NCBI GenBank assembly: GCA_001769855.1
Contig: MEPP01000011.1
Coordinates: 1 to 64,000 of the forward strand
Reading direction: 5' to 3'
DNA length: 64,000 nt
From: Bdellovibrionales bacterium GWA2_49_15
GTDB taxonomy: Bacteria; Bdellovibrionota; Bacteriovoracia; Bacteriovoracales; Bacteriovoracaceae
Shown: positions 35,006-43,883 of the stretch, piece by piece
Numbering within the stretch: position 1 is the first letter of the stretch
Layout: each line of letters opens with the position of its first letter
Made by a program: the position numbers and the translations under genes
Notes under the pieces: model-generated
The model's database searches: none
What the model saw: the letters and a program-made list of their open reading frames with translations, nothing else
Told to the model about the DNA's origin: nothing

Positions 35006-36280
35006 TCAGGACCACAAACGCTTTTTGAGTTCTTGCTGAACATTGGCATCGTGGGCCAAGCTCACAAAGCCGACCTCATAGGCATTGGGAGCGAGATAAA
35101 CACCCTTATTTAAGAGCACTTCAAAGAGTCCTTTAAAGGAGTCGCTGAGATTGCTTGGGATGTCATCTAACTTCCGAATTGTGCCTTTCGTTTGAGGCAT
35201 GATCCAAAATAAGGAGCCGAAATGAATGAAGCTGCATTTGGAAAAACGGCCATTTTCATAACGGGCGAACCAGTCATCAAAGATTACCTTGATGGCCTTG
35301 GTATTCTGCTCCAGGGTTTCGTAAGACGTCGCGGTCAGCTCTTTTAAGGTGGCCAAACCGCCGGCCATGGCGAGTGGGTTGGCGCTTAGTGTTCCGGCCT
35401 GATAGACCGGGCCGATAGGGGCCAGCTTTTCCATAATATGCCTTGGTCCGCACACCGCGCCTACTGGCAGACCGCCGCCAATCACTTTTCCATAAGTCAC
35501 AATGTCAGGGGTAATGCCGGTCAATGCGGCCATGCCACCAAAGGCCACGCGGAAGCCACTGATAACTTCGTCAAAAATAAGAAGGGAATCGTGGGCCTTG
35601 GTTATCTTACGCAGGAGCTGCAGAAATTCTTTTCTTTGAATGAGAAGTCCGTTGTTGGCGGGAAGGGGCTCGACAATCACGGCGGCAATTTGGCGGCCGT
35701 AACGGGCAAAGGCCTGTTCCACCTCTTGCTCGGAATCCAGCTCCAGGACGATCGTATCCTGGGCGATGCCCGCAGGTACCCCGGCCGATGAGGCACTGGG
35801 TTCTGCCGCCAGTCCTGAGCCGGCCTTGATGAGCATGCTGTCGGTGTGACCGTGATAGCAGCCATTAAATTTGATAATTTTATCGCGGCCGGTGAAGCCG
35901 CGGGCCAATCGGAGGGCGGTCATGACCGCTTCCGTGCCGGAATTCATAAAACGAATTTGTTCCACAAAGGGCAGGCGCGAGAGTAAAAAATCCGCCAGCT
36001 CAAGGCTGTAGGGCTCCGCCGCTCCAAAGCTCCAGCCGCGTTTTAAGGCCTCAGTAAGCGTCGCATGAACTTTTTTATTGGCATGCCCTAAGAGTAGGGG
36101 GCCAAAGCTCATACAGAAATCGATATAACTTTTTCCCTCTACATCATAGAGGTAGGCATCCTCGCCCCGCTCAAAAAATATTGGCCCGCGGTGGAGCCCC
36201 TTGAAGCTTCGTACCGGGGAATGGACTCCACCAGGAACGAGTTTTTTTGCTTTTTCAAATAGCTCAAGTGAAGTCGACAT
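35006..36280 (-). CDS. hemL: Glutamate-1-semialdehyde 2,1-aminomutase HemL
   Basis: PLP enzyme converting glutamate-1-semialdehyde to 5-aminolevulinate. From ATG 36280 (behind GGAGG; five codons upstream are open from a TTG) it has 424 residues. Motifs: LVPGGVHSPVRSF at the N-terminus, RFMNSGTEAVMTALRLARG, KFNGCYHGHTDSMLIKAGSG, LIFDEVISGFRVAFGG and VTYGKVIGGGLPVGAVCG with the PLP lysine. The 5' end overlaps the hemC stop by 17 bases and the 3' end is followed by the kinase gene. Together with hemA it shows the C5 route to aminolevulinate. Confidence 0.96.
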   Translation of the reverse strand: MSTSLELFEKAKKLVPGGVHSPVRSFKGLHRGPIFFERGEDAYLYDVEGKSYIDFCMSFGPLLLGHANKKVHATLTEALKRGWSFGAAEPYSLELADFLLSRLPFVEQIRFMNSGTEAVMTALRLARGFTGRDKIIKFNGCYHGHTDSMLIKAGSGLAAEPSASSAGVPAGIAQDTIVLELDSEQEVEQAFARYGRQIAAVIVEPLPANNGLLIQRKEFLQLLRKITKAHDSLLIFDEVISGFRVAFGGMAALTGITPDIVTYGKVIGGGLPVGAVCGPRHIMEKLAPIGPVYQAGTLSANPLAMAGGLATLKELTATSYETLEQNTKAIKVIFDDWFARYENGRFSKCSFIHFGSLFWIMPQTKGTIRKLDDIPSNLSDSFKGLFEVLLNKGVYLAPNAYEVGFVSLAHDANVQQELKKRLWS

Positions 36281-37868
36281 TGCGTGTTCCTCCAATCCAG
36301 TCTTTAAATTCTTGCACTCCTGTGAGGGGAGTTGCGGTTACATGATTATTCTGAAATTCGGCATAGGTTTTACCAAGACCGCAAAAATGTTGGCGATTTT
36401 GTATTTCGGGAAAGTGTTTCAGGTAATGGGCGTACTGGGAATACGATGACCAAAAGAAAGCGGTACATTTGGCGATATTAACTTTCACTTCGGCGTCCGG
36501 CGCCTGAAAGGTGCGGTCGTAGCAAGGGATAATTTTTCCAAAGGAGCTTTTGGACTGTGAGTGCGTGAGGGCAAAACGCGGCCATTCGGTTTTTGGTCCT
36601 GCCAGGAGCGCGAAGATAGAGTTATTAAGCAAGGCCTCGAGTTCCTGTTCACCGCCAAAGTCGGCGGCACCGCAAACCCAATGTCCGAGCGAGGCGAGGG
36701 TCATCATGGTTTTTGCTCCGCTGGCAAAAAGCAGATGCTCCGGCTTGATCTTGCTCTTATCCGGTGCTGCATGGGAGCTGGCCACCAGCAGGATGGCCTT
36801 CTCTGGTAGCTGATATTCACCCGGTCGCACCTGCATGAGGGAGTCATAAATATAGGTGGCTTCAGTATTGTCTTTTTTCTTGGCATGAACCCCGATAAAG
36901 GCATTTTTCCCAGACCATTTAGGCAACGGAGAGTTGCAGTAAAAATCTTCCACGATTTTATTATTATGGGTTCCCCGAACGCTGAGGACATCGTGGCCGG
37001 CCACTTGGCCGCAGAAGATACCGATGGCCAGGTGGCATCCACCGCCAAAGGCCTTAAAAATCTTTCGCTCCGTACGGACACAATGAGCTGTCTCAGCATG
37101 CTCCAGTTGTTTGAGCAAACGACGCAGCTCGCCCCCGTCTTCGGCGTCGATAGTTTTCCTAATTTCGATGGCCAAAGCCCCCTGGGCCGCGGCCCCTGGA
37201 AAATAACTTCGGGGAAGAATCATGAAGTCCAGGCCAACGAGGAGTTCCTTGAGCTGGGCGGCAGAATCAGGGTCCCGCGAAAGACGGGTCAGACCGGCCA
37301 AGGCCAAGGTGATGGCGTCGTATTCGCCTTGCTGAAGCTTTTTGATCCGGGTGTTGACATTGCCGCGCAGAACTTTCGTCGTCACCACATGGACACTGCC
37401 ATCTTTTTTTCTGGGTAAAAAGTTGGGCAAATATTTTTCTAAATTGTGAATTCGTCTGGGAGCACTGGTTCCGACCAGAAGCGCCTCAGTCTGGGCGGCA
37501 TTAAGAATTTTTTGTTTTGTCTCTTGCTTCACCAGAAGGATATCATGGCAGAAGGCGCGCTCGGTGATGGCCCCCATTTCAATGCCGTCCGGTCGGTCGC
37601 TGCCCAGGTCTTTATACGAATGCACCACTAGATCGACCGTTTTTGCCAGCATGGCATCGTCTAATTCTTTGGTAAAAAAATCTTTTCCATCCAGCTGCCA
37701 AAGAGGGAGATTGAGGATCTGGTCTCCTTGGGTTTTGATAATATTAAACTCAAATTTATGGGGGGACATGCTTTCAAGCAATCCCTTGATAAAGCGTGCC
37801 TGGGTAAGTGCCAGCAGACTTCCTCGTGAGCCGATGGTGTAGGTGCGGACTTTGTGGTTAGCATTCAT
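36264..37868 (-). CDS. hemC: Porphobilinogen deaminase fused to uroporphyrinogen-III synthase-like domain
   Basis: The N-terminal 310 residues are porphobilinogen deaminase: RTYTIGSRGSLLALTQARFI, DLVVHSYKDLGSDRP, LLVGTSAPRRIHNLEKYLP and FGGGCHLAIGIFCG with the cofactor Cys near residue 276. The protein continues to 534 residues. The extra 220 look like HemD (uroporphyrinogen-III synthase): a start VRPGEYQLPEKAILLVAS, mid TAFFWSSYSQYAHYLKHFPE and end HFCGLGKTYAEFQNNHVTA. HemC makes hydroxymethylbilane and HemD closes it to uroporphyrinogen III, so one chain would do both steps. The HemD part is divergent. It lies downstream of hemA by 36 bases and overlaps hemL. Confidence 0.9.
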   Translation of the reverse strand: MNANHKVRTYTIGSRGSLLALTQARFIKGLLESMSPHKFEFNIIKTQGDQILNLPLWQLDGKDFFTKELDDAMLAKTVDLVVHSYKDLGSDRPDGIEMGAITERAFCHDILLVKQETKQKILNAAQTEALLVGTSAPRRIHNLEKYLPNFLPRKKDGSVHVVTTKVLRGNVNTRIKKLQQGEYDAITLALAGLTRLSRDPDSAAQLKELLVGLDFMILPRSYFPGAAAQGALAIEIRKTIDAEDGGELRRLLKQLEHAETAHCVRTERKIFKAFGGGCHLAIGIFCGQVAGHDVLSVRGTHNNKIVEDFYCNSPLPKWSGKNAFIGVHAKKKDNTEATYIYDSLMQVRPGEYQLPEKAILLVASSHAAPDKSKIKPEHLLFASGAKTMMTLASLGHWVCGAADFGGEQELEALLNNSIFALLAGPKTEWPRFALTHSQSKSSFGKIIPCYDRTFQAPDAEVKVNIAKCTAFFWSSYSQYAHYLKHFPEIQNRQHFCGLGKTYAEFQNNHVTATPLTGVQEFKDWIGGTRNVDFT

Positions 37869-37904
37869 TTGAAAACCTCAAAAATTATGTGGAGGCATGT
37901 TTTT

Positions 37905-38855
37905 TTAGGCGAATTGTAACTCTTCCCAACCAAAGGGGAAAGCTGCGCAGGCGCCAAAAATACGTTTTTGCGTCAGTTGTTCAATGGCGGTATGCGCTTT
38001 TTGAACTTGGATCAACTTTGCCTCATCGAAGCGCTGACCTAAGGTTAAAAGATCTGCCAATCGATAGACGCCTTCGCTGATGCCTTTGCAGGTTTGTATC
38101 ACTGAAGGCCTGCCTAAATCAATAAACGTCTTGCAGTCGTCCTGTTTGTTCCACTGTTCAAAAAAGGAAGGTCCAAATAAAATCTCGTCGGCTCCCACGG
38201 TATTTATAATGGCCGTAAAGTTTTCGAGACCGGAGGCATTGGTAAAATCCAGAGGCCACGCAACCGCCGTCCCGCTACACTCTTTACAGATTGCGTCTAA
38301 TTTTTCAGGGTTGCGGCCGGTAAAACTTAAATCGTAAAGTTTGCGCAGAAGCTTGGCGGTATCTTGCGCCAGCTGTCCCGTCCCCACAATCAGAATCTGT
38401 CCGGAGACAGAGTGGTTTTGGAGCACCCTTTTGGCCAATCCGGCATAAGAATACTGACCGATTGACTGAAGATGTTTGGTCTTAATTTCCTTACCATCTT
38501 TCATGAGTTTTTCAAGAATTTGACCGCAAACTGAATTGAAAGTGGCTGAAGATTTATAGCTGTCGTAGGCCTTCTTGAATTGCCCGGCCACTTCGCTCTC
38601 ACCGAGCAGGCGACTTTTTAGTCCGGTGATGACTTCTAAAAGGTAGGTATAGGCTTCACTTCCGTGGTAGACGGATAGTCCGTGGATGCCGTTATCATTG
38701 AGGAACGACAGGGCCTTATCGGGCCACACACCAAGTCCTACCAGGAGATGGCGCTGACAGGTGCTCATTTCGAACAATTGTGCCTTCAAATCCGAAGGGA
38801 GATCGACGGAGGTATTGCCGGGTGCTAAGTTAATGGCGGTGAGTGTGTCGTACAT
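37905..38855 (-). CDS. hemA: Glutamyl-tRNA reductase HemA, short form
   Basis: Reduces glutamyl-tRNA to glutamate-1-semialdehyde, the first committed step of the C5 heme pathway. Catalytic Cys33 lies in FEMSTCQRHLLVG (usual STCNR). GESEVAGQFKKAY matches the conserved GExQILGQ region, and the NADPH site is GQILIVGTGQLAQDTAKLLR. The protein has 316 residues, about 100 fewer than most GluTR, and seems to lack the C-terminal dimerisation helices. It heads the minus-strand heme operon, with the promoter in 38856-38998 divergent from guaB. Confidence 0.88.
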   Translation of the reverse strand: MYDTLTAINLAPGNTSVDLPSDLKAQLFEMSTCQRHLLVGLGVWPDKALSFLNDNGIHGLSVYHGSEAYTYLLEVITGLKSRLLGESEVAGQFKKAYDSYKSSATFNSVCGQILEKLMKDGKEIKTKHLQSIGQYSYAGLAKRVLQNHSVSGQILIVGTGQLAQDTAKLLRKLYDLSFTGRNPEKLDAICKECSGTAVAWPLDFTNASGLENFTAIINTVGADEILFGPSFFEQWNKQDDCKTFIDLGRPSVIQTCKGISEGVYRLADLLTLGQRFDEAKLIQVQKAHTAIEQLTQKRIFGACAAFPFGWEELQFA

Positions 38856-38998
38856 ACGTCCTTCCGCGTGGTTGTTATCGTGAGGCCAATTTACTCCTCT
38901 TCTCGGCCTTAAGTGTCATAGAATTGTAGAAAAGTATTTTTTATATTCGTTATCTATGGTATTGATTTTCCTTGTTTAAGTTAGAAATGGGAGTGGTC

Positions 38999-40075
38999 AT
39001 GGGTGATTCTATGGAACTTATTTTTAAACGCGATGGTATTTTAAAGCGAGGAAAGGGGATGACTTTTGATGACCTCCTCTTAGTCCCCCAATATTCTGAA
39101 ATTTCGTCGCGAAAAGGACCTGTTTTGGACGCCTTGGTCACTAAAAATTGGCGACTCCAGATCCCCCTCATTACGGCAAATATGGACACCATCACTGAAG
39201 GGGATATGGCCATTGCCATGGGCCAGCTCGGTGGTCTGGGAATTATTCATCGCTTTATGTCTCCTGAAAGTCAGGTGTTAGAAATAAAAAAAGTAAGGAA
39301 GGTTTTTGATCAACTGAAAATTACTCTGCCTATCGCGGCCTCAATTGGTGTGAAAGAAGAGGGGATGAGCAGGGCCGATTTATTGGTTGAGGCCGGTGTT
39401 GATATTTTAACGGTTGATATTGCCCATGGTGATTCAATTTTAATGATTGAAACCTTGAATTATGTGAAAAGAAAATATCCAAAAATTGATGTCATTGCCG
39501 GGAACGTGGCTTCCGCTGACTCGGTCAATAGATTGGTGGATGGCGGGGCCGATTGCATCAAGGTGGGAATTGGACCAGGCTCCATGTGCACCACCCGAAT
39601 TATTACCGGTCATGGTGTGCCGCAGTTAACCGCGGTGGCCCTGAGTGTGGAAGCTGCCAAGCGCCATAAGGTTCCCGTCATTGCTGATGGGGGACTAAAA
39701 AATTCGGGTGATATCGTCAAGGCCCTTGCAGCGGGGGCCAATACTGTCATGATTGGCTCAATGGTGGCCGGAACTCTTGAAACACCCGGCGAAATGAAAA
39801 GTGGAAAAAAAGTTTACCGCGGAATGGCCTCCAAGGACGCCCAGGTATCCTGGCGTGGCGAGCTGCCTCGCGGAATGGCAGCCGAAGGAGAGGCCACTTT
39901 GGTTCCCTGCAAAGGGCCGGTGGAAAATGTTATTTTAGAGTTAACTGGTGGACTACGATCAGGCATGACCTACATGGGTGTGCACACCATCGAAGAGATG
40001 CATGAGAAGGCGCTCTTTATGGAAATGAGCGCCGCCGGATTGTATGAGTCAAGACCTCACGGAGTGAGAAATTAA
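38999..40075 (+). CDS. IMP dehydrogenase-family protein without CBS domains
   Basis: The start is ATG 38999 behind GGGAG; upstream codons in frame are ignored. The 358-residue barrel has [56 protein letters not shown] and the catalytic loop [20 protein letters not shown] with the reactive Cys. The loop resembles IMP dehydrogenase (CTTRIVTG) more than GMP reductase. The CBS pair usual for IMPDH is absent: after [13 protein letters not shown] the barrel continues directly. It could be IMPDH of the CBS-less type or GMP reductase. It is followed by plsB. Confidence 0.82.
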   Translation: MGDSMELIFKRDGILKRGKGMTFDDLLLVPQYSEISSRKGPVLDALVTKNWRLQIPLITANMDTITEGDMAIAMGQLGGLGIIHRFMSPESQVLEIKKVRKVFDQLKITLPIAASIGVKEEGMSRADLLVEAGVDILTVDIAHGDSILMIETLNYVKRKYPKIDVIAGNVASADSVNRLVDGGADCIKVGIGPGSMCTTRIITGHGVPQLTAVALSVEAAKRHKVPVIADGGLKNSGDIVKALAAGANTVMIGSMVAGTLETPGEMKSGKKVYRGMASKDAQVSWRGELPRGMAAEGEATLVPCKGPVENVILELTGGLRSGMTYMGVHTIEEMHEKALFMEMSAAGLYESRPHGVRN

Positions 40076-40089
40076 GGAGAGATTCGCTC

Positions 40090-41868
40090 ATGTTGACCAC
40101 CATGCAGAAAAAAGTTTTGTCCTATCCCTGCCTCGCTGATCGTATCAAGGACAATGTCAACGATAAGACCAAAGTTTTAAAAAATGTAAAAGAGATTGCC
40201 GCAACTTTTTCCAAACCAACCATTGATTCCTTTGGCCGCGTTCTCGATTCCATCGTGAGTCATCTCTACGATAATATCAATTTTGATCTTCCGCCTGGTT
40301 TGGATTTAAAGAAACTGCTCAAAGAGAATCATGTGGTCCTGGTGCCGAACCACCAAAGTCATGCCGATTATCTCGCCTTGAACTATATTATTTATAAGCA
40401 TTATAAAGTTCCTGTTTTTATCGCCGGTGGTATCAATCTCGACATCTTTCCGATTGGCACGATTTTCCGTAAATCCGGATGTTTTTTTATTCGTCGTTCT
40501 TTCTCGAGCGATATCCTGTATAAGCTGACCCTCGAGGCCTATCTCTTCTATCTCTTGGGCGAAGGGCATCCAATCGAGTTTTTTTTCGAGGGCGGGCGAT
40601 CGCGTACCGGTAAACTCTTGCCGCCGCGTTTTGGTCTCTTTCATATGCTGCTCGAGGCCCATTCCCATTTACCTGAGCTGGTAAAAAAACCACTGCTGTT
40701 TCTCCCCGTAACCATTGCCCACGAATATGTGCCTGAGCAAAAGTCCCTGGCACGAGAAATGTCAGGGGGGAAAAAGAAAAAAGAAAGTACAGGACAGTTA
40801 CTCAAACTTTATAAAGTTTTTGCCTACCACATGGGTAGCATGCATATCAAAGTAGGGACTCCTATTCAGGGGCAGATCACCGGAGAACCCGGAGAGGACC
40901 TCAAGCAAAAAACGCAAGCTTTGGCGTTTGACTGCTTTCGGGCGGTGGGTAAAAAGATGCTCATTACCCCAAGCTCCTTAATGGGTCTGATTATGCTGGA
41001 TGGCCCCGTTGGTGCCCTAAAATTTGAGGAGATCAGAGAAAGAGCGCTCAAAATTTCCGAACACTGCCATAAATTTAACCTTCCTATTTCGAACTCTTTG
41101 GCCCCTGAAAAGTTGAATGTCACGATTGAGCGGGCGGTTCAAATGTTCATCAAGAACAATAAGATAGAGGTTATTGGAACGGAAAGTAAGGGGCATGTTT
41201 TCTATTCCGTTAAAAAAGACACGCGAATGGAATTGCTTTATTTTAAAAATATGATTCTTCACCATTTTTTGGTTCCATGGATTATCAACTCCGCCTGGCT
41301 GGGACTCTTCACCGGGCGCATCACCACCAAAGCTGATTTAGGGAAGCATTTTTTAAGATTGCGGGCCCAGCTGAAGTATGAGTTTTATCTTCCCACCATC
41401 AAGGAACTTTTCTTGGATGCCCTGGCGATTATTTCGGCCTCAATTGGCCGTGAGGTCAAAGATCTGGAGGATTGTCTCCAGCTTAGTCACAAGGATCTTT
41501 ACCTGCTGGTCAAAGATATTGGTGTCTTTTCTCGATGCGTGAATTACCTTCTTGAGGGGTACTATATTGGCGCGTTGGCGGTGAAGGCCATGTATGTCCA
41601 GGAAAAACAGGGGATCAAAACAGAAGCATATTTGAAGAAGTGTCGCGACGTTTTTGAAACGGAAATGGCCTTAGGGAGAGTTATAAAATTCTCTGAAAGT
41701 TTCTCTCACCCTGTTGCCCGAAACGCCTTGAAATATCTGGAAAACCAAAAAATCCTAACCCAGGCGAGCGGTCCCTACATTGTCACGGACCTGGCAAAAC
41801 TTGATCAGCTTTTGCTCGATCTCGAGCTTCAATTAACCCAGCATATGAAGTTTCAAGTGCCCCTATAA
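40090..41868 (+). CDS. plsB: Glycerol-3-phosphate acyltransferase, PlsB type
   Basis: Acylates the sn-1 position of glycerol-3-phosphate, the first step of phospholipid synthesis. The 592-residue product is shorter than E. coli PlsB (about 800) but has its motifs: VVLVPNHQSHADYLALNYI (NHxSxxD form), FPIGTIFRKSGCFFIRRSFS, EFFFEGGRSRTGKLLPPRFG and LLFLPVTIAHEYVPEQ. The C-terminal 250 residues are helical and unassigned but typical of the extended PlsB C-terminus. The start has AAGGAGA. It lies 14 bases after guaB and 3 bases before the next gene. Confidence 0.92.
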   Translation: MLTTMQKKVLSYPCLADRIKDNVNDKTKVLKNVKEIAATFSKPTIDSFGRVLDSIVSHLYDNINFDLPPGLDLKKLLKENHVVLVPNHQSHADYLALNYIIYKHYKVPVFIAGGINLDIFPIGTIFRKSGCFFIRRSFSSDILYKLTLEAYLFYLLGEGHPIEFFFEGGRSRTGKLLPPRFGLFHMLLEAHSHLPELVKKPLLFLPVTIAHEYVPEQKSLAREMSGGKKKKESTGQLLKLYKVFAYHMGSMHIKVGTPIQGQITGEPGEDLKQKTQALAFDCFRAVGKKMLITPSSLMGLIMLDGPVGALKFEEIRERALKISEHCHKFNLPISNSLAPEKLNVTIERAVQMFIKNNKIEVIGTESKGHVFYSVKKDTRMELLYFKNMILHHFLVPWIINSAWLGLFTGRITTKADLGKHFLRLRAQLKYEFYLPTIKELFLDALAIISASIGREVKDLEDCLQLSHKDLYLLVKDIGVFSRCVNYLLEGYYIGALAVKAMYVQEKQGIKTEAYLKKCRDVFETEMALGRVIKFSESFSHPVARNALKYLENQKILTQASGPYIVTDLAKLDQLLLDLELQLTQHMKFQVPL

Positions 41869-41871
41869 TCA

Positions 41872-42363
41872 ATGACGAAAACTCACCCTGATTCATATCA
41901 AGTTCTAAGCACGCCCCGGTCACGGTTGCTTTATAAAGTCGTTCCTCTGTCGGGCCTGGGCTGGCAGGGAATGTTGGGGGAAATTGACTATTATCTTGCC
42001 TCTCACGGCCGTCTTCGTTGGGCCGGGTCTGAAGCCATGCTCTATTTTCTTCCTCATCGTGGTGAAATCTGGGTGGGAAGAGAGGTTGTTGGAGTTTATG
42101 CGGAGGGTGACTGGCCCTTAATCTTTGACCTGTCACCAGGGGAAGTTTGGTCATTTAAGCTGCCTCCGGAGATTGAATCACCCTTGAAGTGGAAGCAATT
42201 GCACGAATTGAGCGAGCTGTGCAGGACTCGACTGAGGGAACAGAGCGCCCCTGTCTGGCGGGTAAGATTTTCTTATGGCCCTTGGACAGATCATGCCCGT
42301 CGGTGTACCTTCATTGAGTATTTTTCTTGCCGTAGGATTGACGAGAATAAGACTTGGGCATAA
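41872..42363 (+). CDS. Hypothetical protein downstream of plsB
   Basis: The 163-residue product has no signal peptide and is mixed in composition, with many Trp (GLGWQGMLGE, LRWAGSEAMLYF, GEIWVGREVVGV, PAPVWRVRFSYG-like patches). It starts 3 bases after the plsB stop, so it is translated with plsB. I recognise no family. The 37-base gap to infC contains that gene's ribosome-binding site. Confidence 0.65.
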   Translation: MTKTHPDSYQVLSTPRSRLLYKVVPLSGLGWQGMLGEIDYYLASHGRLRWAGSEAMLYFLPHRGEIWVGREVVGVYAEGDWPLIFDLSPGEVWSFKLPPEIESPLKWKQLHELSELCRTRLREQSAPVWRVRFSYGPWTDHARRCTFIEYFSCRRIDENKTWA

Positions 42364-42400
42364 ATTTTTATAAGGGCAAGAATATCACAGGGGGTATTAT

Positions 42401-43105
42401 ATAAGAGATTTTCGTGAAAAAGATGGGCAAACAGGGTTTGGTGCTGGCCCAAGAAAAAAGGAACAAGGCCCAAGAATTAACCATCAAATTCGTGTTCCTG
42501 AGGTGCGTTTAATTGGTGAGGACGGACATCCCTACGGAATAGTTTCCATGGATGAGGCCCGCCGGATCGCTGAAGGTTTGGGTGTGGATCTAATTGAGAT
42601 TTCCCCCAATGCAGTTCCACCCGTTGTGAAGGCCATTGATTACGGTAAATACAAATATACTCTCCAGAAAAAAATCAATGAAGCCAAGAAAAAGCAAGTC
42701 GTAGTTCTACTCAAGGAAATTCAATTTCGTCCCAACATTGATATTCACGATATCGAGACAAAAGTTCGCCATGCCGAAAAGTTTTTGGGAAATGGCGATA
42801 AAATCAAATTGGTTATGCAGTTCAGGGGCCGGGAAATGGCCTACAAAGATCTGGGGATGGAAAAATTTAATAAAATCATCAATATGATCATTGAGTTAGG
42901 TGGTATTTTAGAATCGCCGCCTAAGTTTATGGGAAACCGAGTTTTTGCCATGATGTCGCCTGATAAGAAAGTGGTGGCACCTGTAAAGCCCAAGCATAGC
43001 TCCGATCATGATCAGCCAAAGCATTCCGAGTCTAAGGCCGAAGGGAAGGACAACGGAAGGAAGGAAACCCCTGGGGGCAGCGAGGCGAGTTCCTCTAATT
43101 CTTGA
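42401..43105 (+). CDS. infC: Translation initiation factor IF3, probable AUA start
   Basis: IF3 prevents premature subunit joining and checks the start codon and initiator tRNA. The frame gives the family N-domain (RINHQIRVPEVRLIGEDG, then YGIVSMDEARRIAEGLGVDL), linker and C-domain (VVVLLKEIQFRPNIDIHDIE, LVMQFRGREMAYKDLGMEK). The first ATG/GTG in frame (GTG 42503) is too late, since it would cut conserved residues. In-frame ATA at 42401 sits 6 bases after an AGGGGG ribosome-binding site. Non-AUG starts are typical of infC and let IF3 control its own synthesis. The Lys/Ser/Pro-rich tail (PVKPKHSSDHDQPKHSESKA) is longer than usual. rpmI and rplT follow. Confidence 0.9.
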   Translation: MRDFREKDGQTGFGAGPRKKEQGPRINHQIRVPEVRLIGEDGHPYGIVSMDEARRIAEGLGVDLIEISPNAVPPVVKAIDYGKYKYTLQKKINEAKKKQVVVLLKEIQFRPNIDIHDIETKVRHAEKFLGNGDKIKLVMQFRGREMAYKDLGMEKFNKIINMIIELGGILESPPKFMGNRVFAMMSPDKKVVAPVKPKHSSDHDQPKHSESKAEGKDNGRKETPGGSEASSSNS

Positions 43106-43250
43106 AGTTAATCTGGGAAGACACAGAATAATTAACCTGTTTGCATTTTAAATTCCCAGGGCCATTTACGGCCCATTTCTTGTATTGTATAAGTTCCGGC
43201 TACTTGATTGAAACTGCTCATATTTGCGATCGTGATTAAGGAGATTGGCC

Positions 43251-43448
43251 ATGCCAAAGATGAAAACAAAAAGGGCTGCTACCAAACGTTTTAGTAAAAC
43301 TGGCAGTGGCAAAATTAAGCGAACAAAGGCCTTTGGCGGACACCTTTTAGAAGGTCGTTCCAAGAAGGCAAAGAAACGTGCCCATAAACCGGGTTATGTT
43401 CATAGTGCTAACCTCTATCAAGTCGAGAGAATGCTAATTAACTCATAA
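43251..43448 (+). CDS. rpmI: Ribosomal protein L35
   Basis: The 65-residue product starts at ATG 43251 behind TAAGGAGA. It has the L35 signature: MPKMKTKRAATKRFSKTGSG and KIKRTKAFGGHLLEGRSKKA. It sits in the classic infC-rpmI-rplT order, 145 bases after infC and 90 bases before rplT. Confidence 0.98.
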   Translation: MPKMKTKRAATKRFSKTGSGKIKRTKAFGGHLLEGRSKKAKKRAHKPGYVHSANLYQVERMLINS

Positions 43449-43480
43449 TCTCTCCAGTAAAAGCTGGAAGAGGCGAGATT
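43447..43480 (+). promoter_or_regulatory. Stem-loop between rpmI and rplT
   Basis: AATCTC/GAGATT (43447-43452 and 43475-43480) encloses a TCCAG/CTGGA stem (43453-43457 and 43464-43468). A second pairing, CCGGG with CCCGG, is possible downstream before the rplT ribosome-binding site. Such structure could serve L20 autoregulation or mRNA processing, as seen in the analogous operon of other bacteria. Confidence 0.4.
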
Positions 43481-43538
43481 TATAAACTTACCGGGTCGAA
43501 TAAGTGGTTTATCCCCCCGGCGTTTTTAGGAGCAAGAT

Positions 43539-43883
43539 ATGTCACGTGCCAAGCGAGGCTTTAAGGCCAGAAGAAGAAGAAACAGAGTTTTTAAACGAAC
43601 CAAAGGTTACCACTTCGATCGTGGAGCTAAATGGCGTCATACTATTCAGACAGTCGTAAGAGCACTTCACTACGCATATTTTGGCCGTAAACAACTCAAG
43701 CGTAATATGCGCAAGCTTTGGATCATTCGCATTAACGCAGCTTGCCGCACTTTCGATTTGAGCTACTCTAAATTCATCAATTTGTTGAAGACAAAGGGTG
43801 TAGAACTCAATCGTAAAATGTTGGCAGAATTAGCGGCGACGGATCTGGATGGATTCAAGGCCGTGGTCGATTCTGTAAAATAA
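43539..43883 (+). CDS. rplT: Ribosomal protein L20
   Basis: The 114-residue product has the L20 features: MSRAKRGFKARRRRNRVFKR, RGAKWRHTIQTVVRALHYAY and LRKLWIIRINAACR-like sequence. L20 binds 23S rRNA early in 50S assembly and, in several bacteria, controls its own operon. The start has TTTTTAGGAGC upstream. The last 54 bases overlap the convergent protease gene. Confidence 0.98.
   Translation: MSRAKRGFKARRRRNRVFKRTKGYHFDRGAKWRHTIQTVVRALHYAYFGRKQLKRNMRKLWIIRINAACRTFDLSYSKFINLLKTKGVELNRKMLAELAATDLDGFKAVVDSVK

Noticed and set aside
40306-40753. Minus-strand frames opposite plsB
   Set aside because: They are shadows of the strongly conserved plsB acyltransferase motifs and have no translation signals.
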